This document shows, one piece after another, positions 26,872-33,917 of a stretch of 43,176 nucleotides of DNA. How positions within the stretch are numbered: the first letter of the stretch is position 1; each line of letters begins with the position of its first letter. The DNA lies in assembly GCA_035457425.1 (NCBI GenBank), contig DATIBR010000073.1, positions 1-43,176 on the forward strand, in the 5' to 3' direction. Source of the DNA: Terriglobales bacterium (GTDB lineage: Bacteria > Acidobacteriota > Terriglobia > Terriglobales > Acidobacteriaceae). The notes beneath the pieces are model-generated. The model saw only the letters and a list, made by a program, of their open reading frames with translations. It did not search any database and had not been told where the DNA came from. The position numbers and the translations under genes are program-made.

Positions 26872-27068
26872 AAATGAAAACAGGAGGAGAAGAGGAGGGA
26901 GGAGGACCTTTTTGCTTTTTCTTAGCACTACAGCCCTTGTCGCTCACGAAAGAGGAAAATGCGGGGAACACTTCACCTCCATTCCCTCTTCTTGAGTAAG
27001 AATGCTCGCGGTCCCAACACACAAAAGAAGAGAGTCCCTCCTCTCCTCCCCTCCTCCTGTTTTCATTT
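26872..27068. repeat. Long imperfect inverted repeat with purine/pyrimidine arms
   Basis: The gap between recR and the receiver gene holds arms of about 35 bases: AAATGAAAACAGGAGGAG... (26872-26907), almost all purine, and the pyrimidine-rich complement ending CCTCCTCCTGTTTTCATTT (27034-27068). A second, inner pair is AGAGGAAAATG (26951-26961) with CATTCCCTCT. No plausible gene is seen in 26854-27131. Confidence 0.8.
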
Positions 27069-27102
27069 CGCTCGCGCAACGAAAATGGCCGCTCACGCGG
27101 CC

Positions 27103-27135
27103 ACTCGGTACTCGTCACTCGGTACTCGGTACTAG
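27103..27135. repeat. Heptamer tandem repeat, array 1
   Basis: About four copies of a 7-bp unit (plus strand TACTCGG, minus strand TACCGAG), one degenerate. The array begins at the TAG stop of the minus-strand receiver gene (27134-27132). Confidence 0.85.
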
Positions 27136-27503
27136 CTCTTCAGCTTCGCCAGCAGGTCCGCCGGATGCACCGGCTTCGCCAGGATCTCGAACTCGTGCCC
27201 CTGCTTGCGCGCGTTTTCCAGCAGGTCGGCCGTCGCCGCCTGCCCTGAGAACAACAGGATCTTCGTCTTCGGCAGGAATTGCCGGATGCTGATCGCCGCC
27301 TCGATCCCATTCATGTCGGGCATGATGACGTCGGAGATGATCAGGTCCGGCCGCACCGCTCTCGCGTGCTCCACCGCTTCCGTTCCGGAATAGACTGCCG
27401 AAGCCTCGTACCCGCTTTGCCCCAGGATAACGGCCAGGGTATCCGCGATCACGCGGTCGTCATCCACCACCAGGACCTTCGGTTTCGTCTTCGCTTCTGC
27501 CAC
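27132..27503 (-). CDS. Single-domain response regulator (CheY-like receiver)
   Basis: The 123-aa protein is one receiver domain: acidic pocket DDD (14-16), phospho-acceptor Asp58 in LIISDVIMPDMNG, conserved Ser near 86 and Lys110 in ILAKPVHP. There is no output domain, so it must signal by protein contact. GTG start at 27503 with GGGAGG five to ten bases upstream. No kinase is adjacent. Its stop codon abuts a heptamer array. Confidence 0.93.
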   Translation of the reverse strand: MAEAKTKPKVLVVDDDRVIADTLAVILGQSGYEASAVYSGTEAVEHARAVRPDLIISDVIMPDMNGIEAAISIRQFLPKTKILLFSGQAATADLLENARKQGHEFEILAKPVHPADLLAKLKS

Positions 27504-27633
27504 TCATCCTCCCGCGAAATCACCTACCACTTTGTAGCACATCGCAACCCCATGCCGCCGCCACTGCGGCTCACACAACCCCTCATGCGCGCGTTGCGCT
27601 CCAACCCACTGGCGGCCCAGGAGGCGCGTTCCC

Positions 27634-28500
27634 ATGCGGAAACCGGCAGCTCTCATCCTGACCTTCCTGTTCCTTGTCTCCATGACCTGGTCGCAGACGA
27701 CCTCGGCTCCAAGCAATCAGACGACCACAACCGCGAATCCCGAGACCGGGTCGCAGCAGACCGCCGCTCCGCAACCTTCGACCGAAGACCCGCGCGCCGG
27801 CCAGGCGCCTCCGCCGCAGGACACCACGCCCCCGCAGGAACCCTCCACTGGTCCGGTGCTCGAGCACCGCGCGCCGGAAAGCACTGCGAATCCCGCCGGC
27901 GTCGTCACCGTCCCGGCTGGTACCGAGATCAAGGCCACTCTCGATACGCCGCTCTCCAGCAAGACTTCCAAGCCGGGCGACCGCTTCACCGCTACGCTCA
28001 ATCAGCCGCTGATGGCCACCGACGGCCACATCGGCATTCCGAGCGGCTCGCGCATCAACGGCGAGGTCGCGCAAGCCGAGTCCGGCAAGGTGCTGCCCAG
28101 CGCTCGGGGCAAGGGCCGCCTCAACCTGCGCTTCCGCGAGTTCGTGTTGAACGACGGCACCCGCATCCCGCTCACCGCCACGCTCGTCTCCGTGCGCGAC
28201 ACCAGCGGCTCGCGCCCCGGCAATACCGACGAAGAAGGCCAGGTCGAGTCGCGCACCTCCGGCACCGAGGTCGCCAAGAACGTCGGCATCGGCACCGCGG
28301 TCGGCACCGTCGCCGGCCTCATCTTCGGCTCCGCTCTCAAGGGTCTCGCCATCGGCGCCGCTGCCGGCGGCGGCTACGTGCTTGCCGCCAAGGGCAAAGA
28401 CGTGAACATCCCCGCCCACAGCGGCCTCGTCCTGCGCCTCGACCAGGTCATCAGCGTGCCCGCCTCACCGCCACCGCAGCAACCAGTGACTCCGCGGTAA
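27634..28500 (+). CDS. Exported protein with glycine zipper, unknown function
   Basis: The 288-aa protein has a signal peptide (PAALILTFLFLVSMTWSQ), a low-complexity Thr/Pro/Gln-rich stretch to about residue 90, a beta-rich domain with PAGTEIKATLDTPLSS and IPSGSRINGEV (about 92-185), and a glycine-zipper-like hydrophobic segment (GIGTAVGTVAGLIFGSALKG) near 215. The central region recalls the TrbI/VirB10 type of fold, but I cannot assign it. ATG 27634 has GGAGG 10 bases upstream. It is divergent from the receiver gene. Confidence 0.82.
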   Translation: MRKPAALILTFLFLVSMTWSQTTSAPSNQTTTTANPETGSQQTAAPQPSTEDPRAGQAPPPQDTTPPQEPSTGPVLEHRAPESTANPAGVVTVPAGTEIKATLDTPLSSKTSKPGDRFTATLNQPLMATDGHIGIPSGSRINGEVAQAESGKVLPSARGKGRLNLRFREFVLNDGTRIPLTATLVSVRDTSGSRPGNTDEEGQVESRTSGTEVAKNVGIGTAVGTVAGLIFGSALKGLAIGAAAGGGYVLAAKGKDVNIPAHSGLVLRLDQVISVPASPPPQQPVTPR

Positions 28501-28527
28501 GACTTAAAGTATCGCTTGAACTACAAT

Positions 28528-28549
28528 GGCCGCCCTCCCGGCGGCCTTT
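28528..28549 (+). terminator. Probable terminator after the glycine-zipper gene
   Basis: GGCCGCC/GGCGGCC stem (28528-28534 with 28540-28546), loop CTCCC, followed by a short TTT. The T run is weak. Confidence 0.6.
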
Positions 28550-28553
28550 CACT

Positions 28554-28577
28554 GACTCGGTACTCGGTACTCGCTAC
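28554..28577. repeat. Heptamer tandem repeat, array 2
   Basis: Three units of TACTCGG-type on the plus strand. On the minus strand the first unit reads TAGCGAG, and its TAG is the stop codon of the PilZ gene (28576-28574). Confidence 0.85.
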
Positions 28578-28939
28578 ACGATCTTCAGCGTCGCGCACGC
28601 CTTCCTGATCTTCTCCCGCTCCTCCGGCTGCAAGTCCAGGAACTGGAACCCGTAGCGGTTCTCGTTGCGGCAGTGCCGCACGCTCGCCTTCACCTTCAGC
28701 GGTTGCAGGCTGATGGGGAAGCGAAATTCCAGGACCACCTTCTGCCGCATCTCCAGCTTCCCTTCCGCCACGATGACGCACGCGCCGCCCAGCCCGATGT
28801 CCACCATCCGGCCCAGCATCGGCTCGCGCTCGGAAGGCGTTAGCGACGAATGCACGCGCGTGACCAGGTCGGTGGCGAAGCGCGGAAAGCTTCGCGCGAT
28901 CCGCCACTTCCCCGTATCGAGTGCCGAACTACTCGCCAT
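28574..28939 (-). CDS. PilZ-domain protein (first of two)
   Basis: The 121-aa protein carries the PilZ pattern: RxxxR as RSFPR (Arg16, Arg20), then DIGLGGA in place of the D/NxSxxG motif, so the Ser is Gly here. c-di-GMP binding is therefore likely but not certain. ATG 28939 overlaps the upstream PilZ gene by 11 bases. It is the last of hemerythrin-PilZ-PilZ. Its stop codon sits in a heptamer repeat unit. Confidence 0.8.
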   Translation of the reverse strand: MASSSALDTGKWRIARSFPRFATDLVTRVHSSLTPSEREPMLGRMVDIGLGGACVIVAEGKLEMRQKVVLEFRFPISLQPLKVKASVRHCRNENRYGFQFLDLQPEEREKIRKACATLKIV

Positions 28940-29456
28940 CCTTCGGCTCCGCCTCGTCGCCCAACGCCGGGAACTGCCCCGTGCTCTCGCCCGGTTCGTG
29001 CGGCGTGTCACTGTGCTCGGTATTCATCGCGTGCGCCGCGTCCATGCTGATGGTGTCTTCGTGCGACGCCGCGCGCACCCAGCGCATCAGGGTCCGGCGC
29101 TGCTCGGGGCTTATCTCGTGGAATTGAAAGCCGTGCGTGAAGCCGTGACGGTTGCGAACCTCGGCGCGCAAAAGCAGTGGCTCCTCCAGCCCTTGCAGCG
29201 TCAGCTTCGCGTCCCCGGCCGTTCCCGGCTCGACCTCGCCCGCGAGCACCGCGCCAAAACCCGCCTCGCTCACGTTGATGCAGCGCCCGCGCACCACCCG
29301 GCCACCGCTCTTGTCGAGCGTGATCGTCACGCGGTTGTCGGCCTCGTGCCGCGGCAGCCGCCGCGCGATGTCGCTTCGCGATGACCCGGTCGCGTCCACG
29401 AGCGCTCCTGTCTCTCCTGCGGGGGACGGCGAATCATACTGCCTTTTTGACCTCAT
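28929..29456 (-). CDS. PilZ-domain protein (second of two)
   Basis: The 175-aa protein has both c-di-GMP motifs intact: RRLPR (Arg32, Arg36) and NVSEAG (Asn61, Ser63, Gly66), then a beta-barrel typical of PilZ, and a charged acidic tail after residue 130. It likely binds c-di-GMP and acts on a partner in motility or surface traits. ATG 29456 lies 3 bases after the hemerythrin stop. Neighbouring PilZ genes of different motif quality suggest a duplication with divergence. Confidence 0.85.
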   Translation of the reverse strand: MRSKRQYDSPSPAGETGALVDATGSSRSDIARRLPRHEADNRVTITLDKSGGRVVRGRCINVSEAGFGAVLAGEVEPGTAGDAKLTLQGLEEPLLLRAEVRNRHGFTHGFQFHEISPEQRRTLMRWVRAASHEDTISMDAAHAMNTEHSDTPHEPGESTGQFPALGDEAEPKDGE

Positions 29457-29459
29457 CCG

Positions 29460-29906
29460 TCAGGCGTTTCCGTCGCCCGCGAACGCCGCATGTGCCAGCT
29501 CGTGCTCCCGCCGTTCGTGCTCCGCCAGCGCTTGCAGCAGCCCTGCGGAAGCCGCGTGCACGGCCACGTGATTCATCCCGGGCTGCGCGACCGTCCGGCA
29601 CAGCCGCCCGAGGGCTTCCTTGATGCCGGCGTGCTCCTGCCGCAGCCCCGCGATCTCGTCCCGCCGCTCCGGCAGGCACCCGACCAGCGACTCGAAGAAT
29701 CCTTGCGGTTGCTCTTCTTTCAGGAAGTGGAGCGCGAGCGCCTCGACCAGTTGCCCGAGCACGTCGGTCAGCTCGCGCATGTCCGTGCTGGTGCGCAGCC
29801 GTTCGAGCATGCGGCGGATCTCGACGTGGTCCTGCTCCACGACTCTTTCCGAACGGAGCAGCGCCTGTTGCGCGTCCGAACGCGGTCCCGCCTGCTTCTC
29901 CGACAT
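29460..29906 (-). CDS. Hemerythrin HHE-domain protein
   Basis: The 148-aa protein is a four-helix hemerythrin-like domain with His27, His60, Glu64 (HFLKEE), His92 (RQEHAGIKEALG) and a late H-E-R-R-E-H cluster (130-135) as candidate di-iron ligands. It may sense or bind oxygen or iron. ATG 29906 has AGGAG at good spacing. It heads an operon with two PilZ proteins, which suggests coupling of oxygen or iron state to c-di-GMP responses; this is inference from position. Confidence 0.88.
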   Translation of the reverse strand: MSEKQAGPRSDAQQALLRSERVVEQDHVEIRRMLERLRTSTDMRELTDVLGQLVEALALHFLKEEQPQGFFESLVGCLPERRDEIAGLRQEHAGIKEALGRLCRTVAQPGMNHVAVHAASAGLLQALAEHERREHELAHAAFAGDGNA

Positions 29907-29949
29907 GGTCCGCTCCTGACCTGTCCACCGAACGATGAAAAGTGCGCCG

Positions 29950-29955
29950 ATTATA
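29950..29955 (-). promoter_or_regulatory. -10 element of the hemerythrin-PilZ operon
   Basis: Perfect TATAAT on the minus strand (29955-29950), start near 29943, 37-base leader with AGGAG before the ATG. The -35 region is weak (CTGTCT at 17 bases). Confidence 0.6.
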
Positions 29956-29981
29956 TGGTCCGCGCGCCGAAAAGACAGCGA

Positions 29982-31277
29982 CTAAGTGTCGCCCACCACC
30001 GTGCCGCCGGTGATCTGCTGCGTCGGGGCCGCGGCCTCCGCCTGCTGCGCCACGATCAGCCGGCGCGCGTGCGGACGGATCCTCGGCAGCGCCATCCCGA
30101 ACGCCGCCCCCGCCGCGATGCACGCCACCCCGCCCAGCGCCACCGCCATCGGCGCGCTGATGTGCTGCGCCAGCGTACCTGAGAGCAGCGCGCCCAGCGG
30201 CGCCATCCCCATGAACGTCGCCGCGTAGATCGCCATCACCCGCCCGCGCAGCCGGTCCGGCACCATCGACTGGATCAGCGTGTTCGACGACGACATCTGC
30301 ACCATCAGCGCGTAGCCCGCGCACAGCAGCACCACGCACGAGAGCCACACCATCCGCGACTGCGAGAACAGGATCAGCGCCACGCCGAAGCCGCTCGCGC
30401 CCAGCATGATCCACCGCCCCAGCCCTTTCACTTCTCGCTTCAGCGCCAGCGACACCGCGCCCGCCAGCGCTCCCACACCGGCGCAGCCCATCAGCAGACC
30501 CAGACCGCGCGGCCCGGCCTTCAGGATCTGGTCCGCGAACACCGGCATCAGCACCGAGTACGACATCCCGAACAGGCTCACCACGCCCAGCAGGATCAGC
30601 AGCGCCCGCACTGCCTTCTCCCCGGCCACGAAGCGGAAGCCTTCCTTGATCTGGCTCAGCGCCGACGGCATCTGCGAGTGCCGCTGCCGGCGCTCCATCT
30701 TCATCATCACCAGCCCGGTGATCACCGCGAGGTAGCTCACTGCGTTCGCGAAGAAGCACCAGCCTTCCCCGATGGCCGCCACGACCAGGCCCGCCACCGC
30801 CGGTCCGACCACCCGCGCGCCGTTGAACATCGACGAGTTCAGCGCAATCGCGTTCATCAGGTCATCGCGGCTCACCATGTCCACCACGAACGCCTGCCGC
30901 GTCGGCATGTCGATGGCGTTCACGATCCCCAGCCCCGCCGCCAGGATGATCACGTGCCAGATCGTCACCACGTGCGTCAACGTCAGGATCGCCAGGATCA
31001 TCGCCTGGATCCCGCTCAGCGCCTGCGTCCACAGCAGGATCTTCCGGCGGTCGTAGCGGTCGGCCAGCACGCCGCCCAACGGCGCCAGCAGGAACACCGG
31101 GATCTGGCTCGCGAACGCCGCCACTCCCAGCAGCAACGGCGAGTGCGACAACCGGTAGACGAGCCACGCCTCCGCCACCGTGTCCATCCACGTGCCGATC
31201 AACGAGATCAGTTGTCCGGAGAAGAAGAGCCGATAGTTCCTGTGCCGCAGCGACCTCAGTAGTGCGGGTGGCTCCAT
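29982..31277 (-). CDS. MFS transporter (MFS_3 / EntS-like exporter)
   Basis: The 431-aa membrane protein has about 12 predicted segments and the MFS_3 pattern: RNYRLFFSGQLISLIGTWM at the N-terminus, and the MFS loop motif GVLADRYDRRKIL near residue 69. It likely exports a small molecule such as a siderophore or drug. The C-terminal tail is short. It is followed by the hemerythrin operon on the same strand but with its own promoter between. A TAGCAT lies 9 bases upstream of its ATG, suggesting a very short leader. Confidence 0.9.
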   Translation of the reverse strand: MEPPALLRSLRHRNYRLFFSGQLISLIGTWMDTVAEAWLVYRLSHSPLLLGVAAFASQIPVFLLAPLGGVLADRYDRRKILLWTQALSGIQAMILAILTLTHVVTIWHVIILAAGLGIVNAIDMPTRQAFVVDMVSRDDLMNAIALNSSMFNGARVVGPAVAGLVVAAIGEGWCFFANAVSYLAVITGLVMMKMERRQRHSQMPSALSQIKEGFRFVAGEKAVRALLILLGVVSLFGMSYSVLMPVFADQILKAGPRGLGLLMGCAGVGALAGAVSLALKREVKGLGRWIMLGASGFGVALILFSQSRMVWLSCVVLLCAGYALMVQMSSSNTLIQSMVPDRLRGRVMAIYAATFMGMAPLGALLSGTLAQHISAPMAVALGGVACIAAGAAFGMALPRIRPHARRLIVAQQAEAAAPTQQITGGTVVGDT

Positions 31278-31356
31278 GTCTTTTCGATGCTAGCAAACCT
31301 GGTGACGACCCAACACTTCGCGCGTCTGTTACACTCTCGATTCTTCCGGAGGGCTC

Positions 31357-32307
31357 ATGCGCAAGTCCGTACTCGTTTCCGTGCTGCTCGCCGCCGCGCT
31401 CGTCGCGGCACAGGACCGCGACTTCTCCAAAGTCGAGATCAAGGCGGAGAAAGTCTCCGACGGCGTCTACATGCTGACCGGCGCCGGCGGCAACATCGGC
31501 GTCTCTGTCGGCGAAGACGGCATCGTCATCATCGACGACCAGTTCGCCCCGCTCGCACCCAAGATCCAGGCCGCGCTCAAAGGCATCTCCGACAAGCCGG
31601 TGCGCTTCGTCCTCAACACCCACTACCACGGCGACCACACCGGCGGGAACGAGCCCTTCGCCCAGTCCGGCTCCACCCTCATCGCGCACGACAACGTTCG
31701 CAAGCGCATGGCCGCTGGCACCGAGATCAAGCGCTTTGGCGCGCCGACCCCGCCCGCGCCTAAAGACGCCCTGCCCATCATCACTTTCGACGATTCGCTC
31801 ACCGTCCACCTCAACGGCGAAGACATCCAGGCGCTGCACTTCCCCAACGGCCATACCGACGGCGACTCGGTCATCTTTTTTCCCAAGGCGAACGTCGTTC
31901 ACATGGGCGACGATTTCGTCCGCTACGGCTTCCCCTTCATCGACACCGAGAACGGCGGCACCGTCTCCGGCCTCGTCGCCGGCTGCGAGAAGGTCCTCGC
32001 CACCGTCCCGGCAGACGCCAAGTTCATCCCCGGCCACGGCCCCCTCTCCACCGCCGACGACGTCCGCAAGTTCATCCAGATGATCAAGGACACCCGCGCC
32101 GTCGTCGCCGCCGCGGTCGCGAAGAAACAGACTCCCGACCAGATGAAGCAGGCCAAGCTCCTCGCCCAGTGGGAGGACCCGTACGGCAAGGGCTTCATCA
32201 AGGCCAACGACTGGATCGACGCGCTCTACGACGACGTCACGCACTCGAAGACCGGCAAGGAAACCTACAAGCCGCACGGCCACGGCAGCGAGCGGCCGAA
32301 ACCCTAG
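31357..32307 (+). CDS. Exported metallo-beta-lactamase-fold hydrolase
   Basis: The 316-aa protein has a signal peptide (ending ALVAAQ) and the MBL metal site: THYHGDHTGGN (His89, 91, Asp93, His94), NGHTDGDS near 165 and a late GHGP near 224. The organisation is like cyclase-like and quinoprotein-relay MBL proteins rather than a known resistance enzyme. Function unknown beyond Zn hydrolase. ATG 31357 has strong GGAGGG. Divergent from the MFS gene. Confidence 0.9.
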   Translation: MRKSVLVSVLLAAALVAAQDRDFSKVEIKAEKVSDGVYMLTGAGGNIGVSVGEDGIVIIDDQFAPLAPKIQAALKGISDKPVRFVLNTHYHGDHTGGNEPFAQSGSTLIAHDNVRKRMAAGTEIKRFGAPTPPAPKDALPIITFDDSLTVHLNGEDIQALHFPNGHTDGDSVIFFPKANVVHMGDDFVRYGFPFIDTENGGTVSGLVAGCEKVLATVPADAKFIPGHGPLSTADDVRKFIQMIKDTRAVVAAAVAKKQTPDQMKQAKLLAQWEDPYGKGFIKANDWIDALYDDVTHSKTGKETYKPHGHGSERPKP

Positions 32308-32308
32308 C

Positions 32309-32380
32309 CCGGAGCGCTGGCGCTCACGACCGGAGCGCTGGCGTCCCGCCGGCAGGGGTGGCGGCGTCCTCGCCGCCACC
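32309..32380. repeat. Intergenic repeats after the MBL-fold gene
   Basis: CCGGAGCGCTGGCG occurs twice (32309-32322 and 32330-32343), followed by a 10-bp hairpin GGTGGCGGCG/CGCCGCCACC (32357-32366 with 32371-32380, loop TCCT). No T run follows. It may stop or stabilise the upstream transcript. Confidence 0.75.
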
Positions 32381-32426
32381 CGCGAAAGAATGAAGCCGAG
32401 AATGCTCCCGCACCATCAGAGGTTCC

Positions 32427-32831
32427 ATGAACACTGCACCGTCCCCCTCTCCTGCTCAGCCGTCAAAGGCCAGGCTCATCACCGGCTGGGTCCTCTGCCT
32501 TATTCCCGCCGCCCTGGTCTTGATGGGCGCCGTCATGAACCTCACTCGTATGCCGCAGGCCGTCGAAGGCGCCAAGCAAATGGGCTTCCCTGACAGTGCA
32601 GTGCTGACTATCGGTGTGCTCGCCCTCGTCTCATCGCTGCTGTTCCTCATCCCCAAGACCGCCGTCTTCGGCGCCATCATGATGACCGCGTACTTCGGTG
32701 GCGCCGTCGCCACGCACGTCCACATCAACGACGGCAACTGGCCCACCGCGGTCGTCTGCGGCGTGCTCACCTGGGTCGGCCTCGCGCTCCGCGAACCGCG
32801 CCTGCGTGCCGTGCTGCCGCTCCGCTCCTAG
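32427..32831 (+). CDS. DoxX-like membrane protein
   Basis: The 134-aa protein has four predicted membrane segments (ITGWVLCLIPAALVLMGAV, then TIGVLALVSSLLFLIPKTAVF, a third with MMTAYFGGAVATH, and a last). The pattern of LFLIPKTAVFGAIMMTAYFGGAVATH fits the DoxX_2 family. Function is not known. ATG 32427 with GAGG upstream. The tRNA pair follows on the same strand. Confidence 0.85.
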   Translation: MNTAPSPSPAQPSKARLITGWVLCLIPAALVLMGAVMNLTRMPQAVEGAKQMGFPDSAVLTIGVLALVSSLLFLIPKTAVFGAIMMTAYFGGAVATHVHINDGNWPTAVVCGVLTWVGLALREPRLRAVLPLRS

Positions 32832-32833
32832 CG

Positions 32834-32863
32834 TTGACCGATTTCCGCGCGCGCCCGTATACT
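32834..32863 (+). promoter_or_regulatory. Promoter of the tRNA-Val/tRNA-Asp unit
   Basis: TTGACC (32834-32839), 18-base spacer, TATACT (32858-32863). This is the clearest -35/-10 pair in the window. Start of transcription is predicted near 32870, about 38 bases before tRNA-Val. Confidence 0.82.
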
Positions 32864-32907
32864 GATTCAGGACGCGCATCTGCGTTTCTGCGCTAAGCTG
32901 TATCCGG

Positions 32908-32984
32908 GGGCGGTTAGCTCAGTTGGTTAGAGCGTCTGCCTTACAAGCAGAAGGTCGCAGGTTCGAGTCCTGCACTGCCCACCA
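32908..32984 (+). tRNA. tRNA-Val (anticodon TAC)
   Basis: 77 bases with encoded CCA. Acceptor GGGCGGT/ACTGCCC (one G-U), D stem GCTC/GAGC, anticodon stem TCTGC/GCAGA with loop CTTACAA (anticodon TAC), T arm GCAGG-TTCGAGT-CCTGC, discriminator A. All cloverleaf features are present. Confidence 0.97.
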
Positions 32985-33060
32985 TCCGTCCCGTACCCCT
33001 TCCTGCCCAAGCTAGAAGGAGTGGAGGTTCCGCAGCCTCCCACGTCTACGGTCAATATGC

Positions 33061-33137
33061 GGGGACGTAGTTCAGTTGGTTAGAACGCTGCCCTGTCACG
33101 GCAGAGGCCGCGGGTTCGAGTCCCGTCGTCCCCGCCA
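33061..33137 (+). tRNA. tRNA-Asp (anticodon GTC)
   Basis: 77 bases with encoded CCA. Acceptor GGGGACG/CGTCCCC, anticodon stem CTGCC/GGCAG with loop CTGTCAC (anticodon GTC), T arm with GTTCGAGTC, and discriminator G as expected for Asp. It is 76 bases after tRNA-Val and probably in the same transcript; a TTTTTT (33141-33146) follows. Confidence 0.97.
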
Positions 33138-33189
33138 TTCTTTTTTGAAAATCGCACCTTAGCCGCCCGCGTGCCTCTCCATTCAGGGG

Positions 33190-33382
33190 TAAAATCTCCT
33201 GATTCGCGGTAAGGCTCTGGCGCCGGCCAGCCGTGGCGGCAGGGTGAAATTCTTACCGCTAGGCATCCTTTGTAGCTGCTCGTGAAACCAACCAGAGCAG
33301 CGGTCGCCGGCAACCCGGGAGCCGCCGACACCCTATCCACCCGGGCAGTCCTTAGAACCTTCGAGCGACGGGAGAAAGCTCC
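33190..33382 (+). promoter_or_regulatory. Structured 5' leader of a receiver gene
   Basis: A -10-like TAAAAT (33190-33195) predicts a start near 33202. The ~180-base leader then forms a long hairpin closed by GCGGTAAG/CTTACCGC (33206-33213 with 33252-33259), a second stem GCTGCTC/GAGCAGC (33275-33281 with 33295-33301), and further pairing with two CCCGGG blocks (33318-33323 and 33341-33346). I could not match it to a known riboswitch class. Confidence 0.5.
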
Positions 33383-33796
33383 ATGCGAGCCATTCTGTTT
33401 GTCGACGACCATGAAGTCCTGGCGCGTCTGAGCTGCGAGATCTTGGAGATGCATGGCTACCGCGCCGTCTCTGCCTACAACGCCCAGGATGCCCTCCGCA
33501 AGTTCGAGGAAGAAGACTTCGACATCCTCGTCACCGACTTCCGCATGGATGGGATGAACGGCGTCGAGCTGGCCCAGAAGATCCACGAGAAGAGCCCCCA
33601 GATCCCGGTCATCATCGTCACCGGCTACGGCCCCATCGATGGCGGCAAGGACGTCAACGCCTGTCTGCAGAAGGAAGAGCTCTTCCCCGCTCTCCTCGAC
33701 AAGATCAAGCTCTACCTCGGCGAGAAGCCCGGCAGCACCACCATGGAGACCGTCCCCAGCGATCACTCCGTCCGCCGCCCCGCCAAGGCCGTTTAG
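33383..33796 (+). CDS. Single-domain response regulator with structured leader
   Basis: The 137-aa protein is one receiver domain: FVDDH (acidic pair 8-9), phospho-acceptor Asp52 in ILVTDFRMDGMNG, Thr/Ser in VIIVTGYG near 80, and a Lys in LQKEE near 97. A charged disordered tail of about 20 residues follows. No output domain and no kinase nearby. ATG 33383; GGGAG at 33371-33375 is the ribosome site. Terminator after it. Confidence 0.9.
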   Translation: MRAILFVDDHEVLARLSCEILEMHGYRAVSAYNAQDALRKFEEEDFDILVTDFRMDGMNGVELAQKIHEKSPQIPVIIVTGYGPIDGGKDVNACLQKEELFPALLDKIKLYLGEKPGSTTMETVPSDHSVRRPAKAV

Positions 33797-33815
33797 GGCT
33801 TCCCAACGAAGTGGT

Positions 33816-33847
33816 AGCCCGGCCGCCCTCGGCCGGGCTTTTTCTTG
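33816..33847 (+). terminator. Rho-independent terminator of the receiver gene (family C palindrome)
   Basis: 10-bp stem AGCCCGGCCG/CGGCCGGGCT (33816-33825 with 33830-33839, loop CCCT), then TTTTTCTT. The same sequence design recurs in the coding sequence of dnaX at 25371-25402. Confidence 0.92.
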
Positions 33848-33876
33848 TGGGTAGGCGCCGGCGACTCGCCGGCGCG
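33847..33876. repeat. Palindromic repeat family B, copy 1
   Basis: Stem GCGCCGGCG/CGCCGGCGC (33855-33863 with 33867-33875, loop ACT) preceded by GTGGGTAG. The whole 30-base block is identical to 42077-42106. Confidence 0.9.
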
Positions 33877-33905
33877 CTGATTGCTTGTCGCTTGCCGCTT
33901 ATTGC

Positions 33906-33911
33906 TATCCT
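33906..33911 (+). promoter_or_regulatory. -10-like element abutting the ChbG/HpnK gene
   Basis: TATCCT with six bases before GTG 33918, which places the predicted transcription start on the first base of the start codon. No Shine-Dalgarno is present. Confidence 0.5.
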
Positions 33912-33917
33912 GTCGCG

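Noticed and set aside
31357-32307. Metallo-beta-lactamase-fold gene as an antibiotic resistance gene
   Set aside because: The MBL fold serves many reactions and the sequence has no specific resistance-type features, so only hydrolase is called.
32908-33137. tRNA genes as an integration site of a mobile element
   Set aside because: No integrase, no duplicated tRNA 3' end and no change of gene content next to the two tRNAs.
33206-33346. SAM, ZTP or cobalamin riboswitch before the receiver gene
   Set aside because: Only short fragments resemble these classes; the conserved cores are not complete and the downstream gene does not fit, so it is left unassigned.
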